NCBI GenBank assembly: GCA_030145625.1
Contig: JAQYVF010000005.1
Coordinates: 25,312 to 89,311, forward strand
DNA: 64,000 bases
Source of the DNA: Desulfocapsa sp.
Lineage (GTDB): Bacteria; Desulfobacterota; Desulfobulbia; Desulfobulbales; Desulfocapsaceae
Direction: 5' to 3'
Shown here: one piece after another, positions 41,449-51,321 of the stretch
How the letters are laid out: each line of letters begins with the position of its first letter
How positions within the stretch are numbered: the first letter of the stretch is position 1
Translations under genes and position numbers: made by a program
The notes under the pieces: generated by a model
Seen by the model: only the letters and a program-made list of their open reading frames with translations
What the model was told of the DNA's origin: nothing
Database searches by the model: none

Positions 41449-42621
41449 ATGTTTAACTTATTGAAACGATGGGTGACATATTTCTTCATTCCTGCCGGAT
41501 TGGTTCTGCTCCTCTTACCATTGAATACCTACCGATCTAAACAGATCAAAAAGAACTTTGTGTTTCTGGAAATCACTGAAACACTCATGGCCAAGACTCT
41601 GAAGGAGGTCAAGCCGCCAGACTTTGGAAGCAACAGTTCAGGTCCAAATTTATCACAGCAGGTTATGGAGTATCTTGAAGAATCTCAGAAGGTCTTATCA
41701 GATGAATTCTCAAATGATACCACCCTCATCAATCCATATGGATATCCGATAATAGATGCTCAAAAATTAACTGGTTATCCAGCTCTTCACAGGCAGGTCG
41801 ATAGTATGGTGCAGATGAACCCGACCGGACGTGGAATAAGCCTGCGCCCGAGACGATTGGATGATGTTCCCATTAACGAATGGGGGGCTTTCAAAAATTC
41901 CCTAGGGGGTAATGCTGATGCCAATGCGTTCCAGTATGGAAAGCGAATTTTCAAAGGACATGTTGACTCAGATTACACCTCAATCAAAGTTGAAGTTGAT
42001 AACCTCAGGATGAGTACCAAGGTGGCAGGCAGTATTTTTTTATTCCTTGGCCTGTTTGCTTTGCATGGAATGTATAAGACTTCTTCAGCAGGTATCCAAA
42101 TCGGAAATAGGACGGCCATTATCATATGGGATATTATCAGCATAGGGATTGGGATAATGTTTACGTGGTGGTTCCTGGATGCCATGCTGGTAAAATACTT
42201 CCAGACTGTTGCAGTATGGGGCGACGAGCAAAGAGTGTTATTTATGGGCGTTTTCTGGGTCGCGTTCGGCATCCCTGCTATGGCTTTATTTACAACTGCG
42301 ACAGCCATACAAACACTGCAGATTACCCGGGATAAAATTACCGTGAGAGGCCTCTTCGGGCAAAGTACCTTAGCCTGGTCCGATGTAGAATATATTCAGT
42401 TGAATGAAATCTTTGCCCCACGAAAAGTGAGTGGTTTTTTTGCCCCTCGTAAGATTGCAAAAATACTAAAAATAAGCGGAGGCCCATCCACACTACACAT
42501 TATGGAACCTCCCTTTTCTTCTACCAAAAGAGAGATACTCAGCACATTAACCGAACATGCTCCGGAAGAATTGAAGCAAACAATATTGGACCTTTCGGAA
42601 AAGTGGCTATCCGTATGGTAA
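41449..42621 (+). CDS. Membrane protein, hypothetical
   Basis: MFNLLKRWVTYFFIPAGLVLLLLP..; two further TM regions. The track start at 41344 lies inside the MITE; MFNLL at 41449 is more plausible. Confidence 0.7.
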   Translation: MFNLLKRWVTYFFIPAGLVLLLLPLNTYRSKQIKKNFVFLEITETLMAKTLKEVKPPDFGSNSSGPNLSQQVMEYLEESQKVLSDEFSNDTTLINPYGYPIIDAQKLTGYPALHRQVDSMVQMNPTGRGISLRPRRLDDVPINEWGAFKNSLGGNADANAFQYGKRIFKGHVDSDYTSIKVEVDNLRMSTKVAGSIFLFLGLFALHGMYKTSSAGIQIGNRTAIIIWDIISIGIGIMFTWWFLDAMLVKYFQTVAVWGDEQRVLFMGVFWVAFGIPAMALFTTATAIQTLQITRDKITVRGLFGQSTLAWSDVEYIQLNEIFAPRKVSGFFAPRKIAKILKISGGPSTLHIMEPPFSSTKREILSTLTEHAPEELKQTILDLSEKWLSVW

Positions 42622-42745
42622 ACTGTCCAGCAGAATGATGGTTTCTCATTCACTGCTTGTTCCAAGAGATAGCAGGTTTTGTTTACGCTATGAGCTGACT
42701 GCAGACTGATTCAGAAAAAACGATTAACTCAACGTCCTGTCAAAT

Positions 42746-43126
42746 ATGAAAACAAAAAACATACTGTCAATATCTGTTATTGGAATCATAGGACTTATTG
42801 GAATCATAGTCTTTTTACTCTGGCAGAAAGATCCCTGCATTAACCTTGAGTCTTGTGAACAATATAAGTGCCTAAACCCACAGTTCTATTGTAGCCAAAC
42901 ACTATATGAGTCTAATATCCAACCGACCAGTTTCAAAGAAGCTCAACAAATTGTCATGGATTATATTCATAACAAACTAGGGTTGACTGCTGAAATCACA
43001 TCCTCCTGGAAAGTGCGGGATCCATACCAATGGTATCAAATAACCTGTAATTTGAGTGATGGTTCCGAATATGGCTTTGAAGTAGGACCGGATGGCAATA
43101 TCTATGAGATTAAACATTTAAATTGA
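42746..43126 (+). CDS. Small single-TM hypothetical protein
   Basis: MKTKNILSISVIGIIGLIGIIVFLLWQ then a soluble domain with several Cys. Confidence 0.55.
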   Translation: MKTKNILSISVIGIIGLIGIIVFLLWQKDPCINLESCEQYKCLNPQFYCSQTLYESNIQPTSFKEAQQIVMDYIHNKLGLTAEITSSWKVRDPYQWYQITCNLSDGSEYGFEVGPDGNIYEIKHLN

Positions 43127-43252
43127 TTAATTAAGCTCTCGGATGTGAAAAATAGAAAATTGTGGACAGGCTTGAGAAGCGGCCTTGAGAGGATAGCAAT
43201 GACCTTCAGGATAGCCCCAAGAACACTTTGTAAATCGATGCCTTTCACATAA

Positions 43253-43311
43253 AGATTGCCACATCAAATCTCAACGAAATAACAACTCCTCTCACGTTGA
43301 GGGTATCTGCG
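43253..43311 (+). repeat. Dispersed intergenic repeat, copy 2
   Basis: agattgccacatcaaatctcaacgaaataacaactcctctcacgttgagggtatctgcg; see 24872-24929. Confidence 0.8.
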
Positions 43312-43624
43312 TTCAACGACCCGCAGAAGAGCAAACTCAGAATCAGTATTTTGTTTTATCAATTAGTGGTTTCCTAGGAATTTTAATTCATCTAGAAGTT
43401 CCTGTTCGCAATTTTTTTTTGCGGGGTGTGGCCTGTTAGGCTTTGATATTGCGTGCTTTTTTGTTTTGACTTGTAGGCTGTTTCTTTCTTGACAAAGACT
43501 CTTTTAAAATCGTATCACCCATCTTAGGTATATGTGTACAATATACCTGCTTTGGAATCATCTCTGATCCTTTTTTTGTAAGGGAGAATCCAAGCTGTTA
43601 ACTTCATCATGAAGTTTTTTGGCA

Positions 43625-43658
43625 AAAGCTACACTTTCTTTTCAGAAAGTGTAGCTTT
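43625..43658 (+). promoter_or_regulatory. Strong hairpin 20 nt upstream of the Kelch gene
   Basis: aaagctacactttct-tttc-agaaagtgtagcttt: 15-bp perfect stem, 4-nt loop, no downstream T-tract. Confidence 0.7.
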
Positions 43659-43678
43659 AATGTGAAAAAGGATAAGAG

Positions 43679-46600
43679 ATGATTTCAAAAAATGTACGAT
43701 TATCCAATAAACTCAATTTCTTGATGTTGAGTTTCATGCTCGTTTTAGCAGTGAACGAAATAGGGCATGCCGCAGGTTGGTCTGCCGGTGGTTCTATGGT
43801 TACCGATCGAGTGTATCATAGTGCTACTCTTTTGCCTGATGGCCGTGTCCTTGCTGCAGGTGGGAGCGGTGGTGATTCAAGTGCTGAGTTGTACGATCCA
43901 GCCTTGAATACATGGTCTGCTACCGGCGCCATGAGTACTGGTCGAAGTGGGCACAGCGCAGCCCTTCTTGCTGACGGCCGTGTCCTTGTTGTCGGTGGAT
44001 CGGGGAGTTCCGGCACTCTTTCCAGCGCTGAGTTATACGACCCAGCCACCAGTACCTGGTCCGCTGCCGGCTCCCTGACCACTGGTCGATCTAAACTGAG
44101 CATCACCTTACTTTCCGACGGCCGTGTCCTTGTTGCAGGCGGCTGGGATGCTAGTTATAATGAACTCTCCAGCGTGGAGATCTACGATCCCGCCACCAAT
44201 AGCTGGTCTGATGTCGGCTCTATGACCACTGCTCGAATTCATCACAGCGCAGCCCTTCTACCTGACGGCCGTGTCCTAGTCGCCGGGGGACATGGTGATT
44301 GGTACATTTCCAGTGCCGAGCTGTACGATCCCTCCACCAAGACCTGGTCTGCAGCCAATTCCATGGCAGACCCCCGAGAGAAATTCAGCGCCACCCTTCT
44401 TCGTAACGGTCTGGTTCTCGTTGCAGGTGGATGGAGTGGTGCAATTTTAACAAACAGCGCTGAGCTATACGATCCAACGACCAATACTTGGTCATCTGCC
44501 GGCTCCCTGGCCGATACTCGAGCTGAGCACACCGCCACTCTTCTTCCTGATGGCCGTGTCCTTGTCACAGGCGGGCAAGGGGAGGGAGCGGAGAGTCACG
44601 CCAGTGCGGAGCTGTACGATCCCGCCACTAATAGCTGGTCCACTGCCGGTTCCATGGCCGCTGATCGTTCTAAGCACAGCGCCACTCTTCTTGCTGATGG
44701 TCGTGTCCTTGTTGCAGGTGGTGATTTTAACAGCACCGAGCTCTACAACCCCGCCGTCGGTTCCTGGTCCGCTGCCGGTTCCATGGTAACCGGCCGAGGT
44801 TCACATAGTAGCGCTCTCCTTGCAGATGGTCGGCTCCTTGTTGTCGGTGGAACTGGGGGCGGTACTCTTTCCAGTGCTGAACTCTATAACCCTTCCACCG
44901 ATAGCTGGTCTGCTACCGGTTCCATGAGCACCGCACGAACCGGTTCTAATGCCATTCTTCTTGCAGACGGTCGTGTTCTTGTCACCGGAGGAGAGGGCGG
45001 TTCTGGTTATCTTGCCAGCGCCGAGCGCTACGACCCAGCCACAGGCAGCTGGTCAGCCGCCGGTTCCATGAGCACTGGTCGATTTTATCCTGGCTCCACT
45101 CTCCTTGCAGACGGCCGTGTCCTTGTCGCAGGTGGCGCTGATAGTTCTTATGATGGTCTTTCCAGTGCCGAACTCTATGATCCAGCTACCAATAGCTGGT
45201 TAGCTGCCGGCTCAATGACTTATGCTCGAAAGCGTTCCAGTGCGACCCTTCTTCCAGATGGCCGTGTCCTTGTTGCAGGGGATGCTTCCGGTGCCGAACT
45301 CTACAACCCCACAACCAATAGTTGGTCTGCAGGCGGCACCATGGCCATTGGCCGTACTGCACACGGTGCCATCCTGCTTCTTGATGGTCGAGTTCTTGTC
45401 GTAGGTGGAGACGGAGGGGCTCGTGCCAGTGCCGAGTTGTACGATCCAGCCACTAATAGTTGGTCTGCAGCAGGCTCCATGGTAACTGGTCGAGGTTTTA
45501 TTAAGCCCATCCTCCTTCCTGATGGTCGAGTTCTTATCGCAGGAGGTTGGGATACTAGTACTCTTGCCAGTGCCGAGTTGTACGATCCAGTTACTAATAG
45601 CTGGTCTGCAGCGGGCTCCCTGTCAACTGGTCGATTATATCCCAGTGCGACCCTCCTTCCTGATGGTCGGGTTCTTGTGGCAGGGGGGAGTGGTACTTCC
45701 AGCGCTGATATCTATGATCCCGGGCTTGGTTTTAATAATGCCTGGCGACCTATCATAGCATCGGCACCTTCAACAATTACCCTCAAGACTGCATTCTCTG
45801 CCATTACCGGATCCGGCTTCAGGGGTGTGGGAAATACGGAGGCATCGTCAGGGGGATATAACAGCTCCGCAACGAACTATCCACTGGTGCGAATTAAAAG
45901 TGCTATAAACGAAGAGATACAGTGGGCTAGTCTGCAGAGTTTTACTGCCACAAATTATACGAGTGGGGTGTTTAGCGATTTAACGGCAGGTCCTGCCTGG
46001 ATGACCGTTATCGTTAATGGAATTCCCAGTCTTGACAAGTATGTTGTTATCGAAAAAACAACCGTACCGGTAAGCCTTGGCAACCTGAGCCAGACCTATG
46101 ACGGTTCAGGGAACGTGCCGACGGCAACGACTACTCCCGGCAGCTTGACGGTTGATTTTACCTATAACGGTTCAGTAACAGCGCCGACCACTATCGGCAG
46201 TTATGCAGTTGTCGGCACGGTGAATGATATTAATTACGAGGGATCCGCCAGTGGTACCCTGGTGATTACCAAGGCCACGGTTCCGGTAACTCTCGGCAGC
46301 CTGAGCCAGACCTATGACACTTCAGCGAGAGTAGCAACAGCAACTACCACTCCCGGCGGCTTGACGGTTATATTTACCTATGATGGTCTAGTAACTGCAC
46401 CGACCAATGTCGGCACTTATGCGGTCGTCGGCACGGTGAATGAGGTTAATTATCAAGGATCGGCAAGCGGTACCTTGGTGGTTAATAAGGCCACGGCACC
46501 CGTAAGTATAGGCAGTCTAAGTCAGACCTATGACGGATCAGCAAGAGCGGCCACGGCAACGACCACTCCCGGCGGCTTGATGGTTGATTTTACCTATGAA

Positions 46601-47521
46601 GGATCAACAACAGCACCAACTAATGCGGGCAGTTATGCAGTTGTCGGCACGGTGAACGAGGCTAATTATCAAGGATCCGCTAGTGGCACCCTGGTTATTG
46701 ACAAGGCTACTGCAACTGTCAGTCTCGGTAGCCTGAGTCAAGGTTGTAGCGGGACAGCGAAAGTGGCCACGGCAACTACCACTCCCGGCGGCTTGACTGT
46801 TGATTTAACCTATGATGGATCAAAAACCGCACCCATCAATGTCGGCAGTTATGCAGTTGTCGGTACGGTGAATGAGAGCAATTACCAGGGCAGCGCCGGC
46901 GGTACCCTGACTATTTCACCGGTTGTGCCTGCAGTCACCACCCTGTCCCCTTCAGATGTGACCTCAATAACGATCCAGGCCCGTGGTAATGTGACCTTTG
47001 ATGGCGGAGTGCCAGTTGAATGGCGCGGAGTGTGCTGGAATACCGTCGGCATGCCAACCACAATGGATGGTTGTATGAGTCCAGGCGCTGGTGGCCTTAT
47101 GGGCGCGTTTACATACATAATGGACGGTCTGACACCTGCGACGACCTATTATGTCCGCTCAATGGCTGTGAACAGCGTTGGCGTAAGCCTAGGCAATGAA
47201 GTGGTGATAACAACCTATCCCTTGCGGAAACTGACCGTGAGCAAGGTGGGCAGAGGTACCGGCATTGTGACCAGTACGCCCACCGGCATTGATTGCGGAA
47301 CGGATTGTGAGGAACTGTATAATGATTCCACAGAGGTCACTCTCACCACTACCCCGGATGAAGGTTTTACCTTTTATCACTGGTACGGCGATGAGGACTG
47401 CAAAGATGGAATCGTTACTTTGACAAGCGATGTGCAGTGTGTCGCGAAATTTTATTCACCTTTTCCATGGAATGTCTTACAACCTATCCTGATCTATAAT
47501 ACCTCTCGACCTTTGCCGTAA
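43679..47521 (+). CDS. Secreted Kelch-repeat protein with four MBG-type domains
   Basis: About 14 copies of (S)AELYDPATNSWSAAGSMxTGRxxHSATLLPDGRVLVAGG; four copies of VPVSLGxLSQTYDGSxxxATATTTPGGLTVDFTYDGSxTAPTNVGSYAVVGTVNExNYQGSASGTLVI; ends SPFPWNVLQPILIYNTSRPLP. Confidence 0.92.
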   Translation: MISKNVRLSNKLNFLMLSFMLVLAVNEIGHAAGWSAGGSMVTDRVYHSATLLPDGRVLAAGGSGGDSSAELYDPALNTWSATGAMSTGRSGHSAALLADGRVLVVGGSGSSGTLSSAELYDPATSTWSAAGSLTTGRSKLSITLLSDGRVLVAGGWDASYNELSSVEIYDPATNSWSDVGSMTTARIHHSAALLPDGRVLVAGGHGDWYISSAELYDPSTKTWSAANSMADPREKFSATLLRNGLVLVAGGWSGAILTNSAELYDPTTNTWSSAGSLADTRAEHTATLLPDGRVLVTGGQGEGAESHASAELYDPATNSWSTAGSMAADRSKHSATLLADGRVLVAGGDFNSTELYNPAVGSWSAAGSMVTGRGSHSSALLADGRLLVVGGTGGGTLSSAELYNPSTDSWSATGSMSTARTGSNAILLADGRVLVTGGEGGSGYLASAERYDPATGSWSAAGSMSTGRFYPGSTLLADGRVLVAGGADSSYDGLSSAELYDPATNSWLAAGSMTYARKRSSATLLPDGRVLVAGDASGAELYNPTTNSWSAGGTMAIGRTAHGAILLLDGRVLVVGGDGGARASAELYDPATNSWSAAGSMVTGRGFIKPILLPDGRVLIAGGWDTSTLASAELYDPVTNSWSAAGSLSTGRLYPSATLLPDGRVLVAGGSGTSSADIYDPGLGFNNAWRPIIASAPSTITLKTAFSAITGSGFRGVGNTEASSGGYNSSATNYPLVRIKSAINEEIQWASLQSFTATNYTSGVFSDLTAGPAWMTVIVNGIPSLDKYVVIEKTTVPVSLGNLSQTYDGSGNVPTATTTPGSLTVDFTYNGSVTAPTTIGSYAVVGTVNDINYEGSASGTLVITKATVPVTLGSLSQTYDTSARVATATTTPGGLTVIFTYDGLVTAPTNVGTYAVVGTVNEVNYQGSASGTLVVNKATAPVSIGSLSQTYDGSARAATATTTPGGLMVDFTYEGSTTAPTNAGSYAVVGTVNEANYQGSASGTLVIDKATATVSLGSLSQGCSGTAKVATATTTPGGLTVDLTYDGSKTAPINVGSYAVVGTVNESNYQGSAGGTLTISPVVPAVTTLSPSDVTSITIQARGNVTFDGGVPVEWRGVCWNTVGMPTTMDGCMSPGAGGLMGAFTYIMDGLTPATTYYVRSMAVNSVGVSLGNEVVITTYPLRKLTVSKVGRGTGIVTSTPTGIDCGTDCEELYNDSTEVTLTTTPDEGFTFYHWYGDEDCKDGIVTLTSDVQCVAKFYSPFPWNVLQPILIYNTSRPLP
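46057..46914 (+). repeat. Tandem ~213-bp coding repeats (4x MBG)
   Basis: Recurring ggtaagcctyggcarcctgagycagacctatgac...gcagttgtcggcacggtgaat. Confidence 0.85.
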
Positions 47522-47599
47522 TTACACATGAAAGTGCAACCTGCTCACATGTTCCATGAGCAGGTTGCACTTTTAGACGCCAGCCAAGACAAAAAAAGC

Positions 47600-47825
47600 C
47601 TTTGGAGCGAATCAATTACTATTGGCAGCGAGGGCTTTATAAAGAAGATACAGCAGTAACTTGGCTTACGAGCTAAGGGGCAATCGGTTGTATCAGAGAA
47701 GGAAGGGACTGTTCTGAAGGAGGCACCGGCACCTTACAATACACTTTTTGAGGGTGAAAAGAGTACTCTAAGGACAGACAATAGCTATTTTATTGACTTA
47801 AATGCCGACAATTCAACCTGATAGC
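47600..47825 (+). pseudogene. 3' remnant of a RAYT-type transposase, degenerate copy of 50880-51108
   Basis: gcctttggagcgaatcaatt..attggcagcgagggcttta..aagatacagcag.aacttggcttacgagc.aaggggc.. is shared with the C-terminal part of the 50305-51105 gene; carries a stop (cagTAActtgg versus cagCAActtgg). Confidence 0.85.
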
Positions 47826-48002
47826 TTGGCCCTACCCCATTTATTTTATTTATAACCGGCCACATCAGGCAGATCCGGAAGACGGGCCAGGTGATCAAGG
47901 TGTGCAGGGACTTCTCCCGGCCCCGAAAGGACCACTTGCTCTATAAACACTACAACTCAAGCTATCACCCGGTGTAACCCACACTTTCATATTTTTCTGT
48001 TC

Positions 48003-48115
48003 AGTGTTTATCCTAATCCAGCAACTCTCTCACAACCCTTGCCGGTTCATCCGTCATCAATAGTTTTCTGACATACCCGCTAATACGAAGAGCCAGGGCT
48101 TTTTCTTTGTAGATG
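48003..48115 (-). pseudogene. Remnant of a hybrid kinase/response regulator 3' end
   Basis: atcctaatccagcaactctctcacaacccttgcc..ttcatccgtcatcaa..gttttctgacatacccgctaatacgaagagccagggctttttctttgtagat matches the 3' end of the 25210-27789 kinase (~25215-25325). Confidence 0.8.
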
Positions 48116-48583
48116 AAACATTGTGGGACAAACCACGGTGTCTTCAGAAATTGAAAAATGTTGCCCCCCTCTGTGAATCATAGGTGTTCTGGAAACATCT
48201 TAACCGCTGAATTATTCACCTCGTTTGACCTTGCCCTTGGCACCCTCTCAAGATGCATTTTTTTAAGAAAATAGAAAAAATAGGTATTTCTACCTATATG
48301 AAATTTTCGGGAAGCATGTTCTAGTGAATGGTGATTCATTTTAGAGGGGCGAGAATAACCAGGAAGTATCTCAACATGTAGGCTACCTCCTGCCATTTCA
48401 GATTTCCAACACACGTCTTTCATTCCTTCTGCTTGACATTCAACTTTTTTTGGGAATACCCCCTGATAACAGGATAGATAAAACTATACCCGTCGCAAGG
48501 TGGGCATGGTAACCCAAGGGTCTCAATAGATAAGTGGGCTATCTTACAAAGAGTGGCCTTGCTGTTTTTTTTCAGGTGAAATA

Positions 48584-50109
48584 ATGCAAACATCTCCTTA
48601 TCTCTTTAGTATTTTTCGCTATATTAGAATAATGCTAATTCATACTTTTCTTTTGCCAGGTTTTTTTTCTGTCACCCTTGTTTATGCCGACGATGGTGAT
48701 TTTGGTTGGGCTAGGGCCATGAGTGGGACGTCCACCGGATGGGGAAGGGCAATCTCCGTAGATGCTTTCGGCAATGTATATACTACTGGTTATTTCTTTG
48801 ATACTGTCGACTTTGACCCTGGACCAGGAACCGCTAATTTGGAGAGTAAAGGTTCTTCGCAGGATATCTTTATCAGCAAACTTGACAGCAACGGCGACTT
48901 TGTCTGGGCCAAGGCCATGGGGGGGATGACATCGATTCTGTGATGAACATCGCCATAGATAGTTCCGGTAATGTGTACACCATTGGCAAATTCCGAGACA
49001 CTGCCGACTTTGACCCCGGACCAGAACTATTCAACCTGACCCCCCTAGGTAGTTCTGATGCCTTTATCAGTAAACTTGACAGCAACGGCAATTTTGTCTG
49101 GGCCAAGGCCATAAAGGGAAGTTTAACAGTTAGTGGAAATGGTATCTCCGTAGATGCCTTGGGCAACGTCTATACAACCGGCCACTTCTACGGCACTGTC
49201 GACTTTGACCCTGGAATAGAGCCATACAACCTGGAGAGTAAAGGTTCGCAGGATATCTTTATCAGTAAACTTGACAGCAACGGCGACTTTGTCTGGGCCA
49301 AGGCAATAGGTGAGACTGATATAGATTCTGGGAAGGCTATCTCCGTGGATGTTTCCGGCAACGTATATACCATTGGTGTCTTCTCCGGCACTGTTGACTT
49401 TGACCCCGGATCAGGAACAACCTTCAACCTTGAGAACCCAGGTTCTCAGAGTATCTTTATCAGCAAATTTACCAGCGACGGCAATTTTGTCTGGGCCAAG
49501 GCAATAGGTGGGAATAATAACGACTCTGGGGATGATATCGCCATAGATGACACCGGCAACGTATACACTACCGGATTTTTCCAAAGCACTGGCGACTTTG
49601 ACCCCGGACCAGGAATCTTCAACCTGGAGAGCGCAGGTTATGACGATATTTTTGTCAGCAAACTTACCAGTAACGGCAATTTTGTCTGGGCCAAGGCAAT
49701 AGGTGGGAATGAGAACGACTCTGGAAAAGGCATCGCCACAGATAGCTCCGGCAACGTATATATCACCGGATCTTTCTTCGAAACTGTCGACTTTGATCCA
49801 GGACCAGGAGCCTTCAATTTGCTCAGTGCAGGTGATACGGATATCTTTATCAGCAAACTTGACAGCAACGGCGACTTTGTCTGGGCCAAGGCCATGGGGG
49901 GAGAGGCATATGACGAAGGAGAGGGTATCTCCGTAGATGGTTACGGCAACTCCTACACCACCGGTTACTTCTTCGGCACTATGGACTTTGACTCAGGATC
50001 AGGAACCTCCAACCTGATCAGCACAGGAGAAGACATCTTTGTCGTTCACCTGATTGGATCACCCTTCCCATGGCCTATCTTCCTACCAGCAATTAACGGC
50101 CAGCATTAA
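48584..50109 (+). pseudogene. SBBP-type beta-propeller surface protein split by a one-base shift in a poly-G tract (pseudogene or phase-variable)
   Basis: ORFs 48584-48943 and 48940-50109 encode the same repeat (DSNGDFVWAKAMGG..ISVDAFGNVYTTGYFFDTVDFDPGPG). Seven Gs at 48919-48925; eight would restore ..AKAMGGDDIDSVMNIAIDSSGNVYTIG... Confidence 0.85.
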
Positions 50110-50304
50110 CAATACAAGGGCGTACAAGGGCAAGGGCGGCCAAGGGCGGCGCACAATGGGTCGGACACGGCAACTTACTGTTCTGTCGTTAAAGTATACC
50201 GGAAAGCACCCATTTCCCGCCCTTAGAAGCTCCTTTTTCACCCCCAAAAAAACCTTCTAAGGAATTAGAGATTACTGGAACAGAAACTAGAACCAAACTT
50301 ATTT

Positions 50305-51105
50305 ATGCCAAGAGCTCACAGACACTACATACCGGGATGCGTCTGGCACATCACCCACAGGTGCCATAAGCAGGAGTTCCTGCTCAATTTTGAAAAAGAC
50401 AGGAAACGACGGCGTCACTGGCTCTTTGAGCCGAAAAAACGATACGGCTTGTGTGTACTCAACTATATTGTGACCTCTAATCATGTTCACCTCTTGGTTG
50501 TCGATACTGAAGAGGACGTTATTGCCAAGAGTATGCAGTTGGTTGCCGGAAGAACCGCCCAGGAGTTTAACCAGCGCAAGCAGAGAAAAGGAGCCTTCTG
50601 GGAAGACAGGTACCATGCCACTGCGGTGTAGACAGATGAGCATCTGGCAAAATGTATTGTCTATATCGATCTCAACATGGTGCGGGCAGGAGTGGTTAGA
50701 CATCCCTCTGAATACAGGTTAAGCGGGTTCAATGAAATCCAGAATCCACCAAAACGATATGCAGTGATTGACAGGAAGGTTCTACAGGATCTTTTTTCCA
50801 TAGACAATCAAGAGGGTTTCCGACAGGAGCATAAGCACTGGGTGGAAACAGAGTTACAGGCTGATGTAAAGAAAAGAAAGGGCCTTTGGAGCGAATCAAT
50901 TGCGATTGGCAGCGAGGGTTTTACAGACAAGATACAGCAGCAACTTGGCTTACGAGCCAAGGGGCGCTCGGTTGTCTCAGAGAAGGAAGGGACTGCTCTG
51001 AAGGAGGCTTCTGCCCCTTACAATACACTTTTTGATGGTAAAAAGAGTACTCTAAGGCCTAACAATAGCTATTTTATTGACTTAAATGACAGTAATTCAG
51101 ACTGA
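50305..51105 (+). pseudogene. REP-associated tyrosine transposase (Y1_Tnp/RAYT) interrupted by in-frame TAG
   Basis: MPRAHRHYIPGCVWHITHRCHKQEFLLNF..NHVHLLVVDTEEDVIAKSMQLVAGRTAQEFNQRKQRKGAFWEDRYHATAV*TDEHLAKCIVYIDLNMVRAGVVRHPSEYR; both halves in the same frame, stop at 50629-50631. Confidence 0.88.
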
Positions 51106-51188
51106 TATCTTGGTCCGCCCCCCTTACTGTCTTACTGTTGCTACAATTTATTGAAGGGAAGTGTTGTTACAAGACAAATGCAAGATTA

Positions 51189-51298
51189 GTGTAACTGACT
51201 GAAATAATAAAGTTATTGACAGGAACTGTTTGGTGGCCAGAGGCGGAAAACGTTGGCAATTTTAACCCTGGCCGACTTTTTCTACAGACTCGTTAGCG
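51189..51298 (+). other. Possible integron attC site A
   Basis: GTGTAAC ... GTTAGCG with partial inverted repeats (tggccag/ctggcc inside); next CDS starts 24 bp downstream. Confidence 0.4.
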
Positions 51299-51321
51299 TC
51301 AGAAAACAAAAGGAAAAATAT

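Noticed and set aside
43816-45510. Antisense ORFs on the minus strand across the Kelch gene
   Set aside because: Repetitive frames generated by the periodic Kelch coding sequence; no start/RBS or family support.
43790-45720. Regular repeat pattern considered as CRISPR or satellite
   Set aside because: Repeats are in-frame protein repeats (~48 aa) with degenerate DNA; no constant short repeats with unique spacers. No CRISPR array was seen anywhere in the window.
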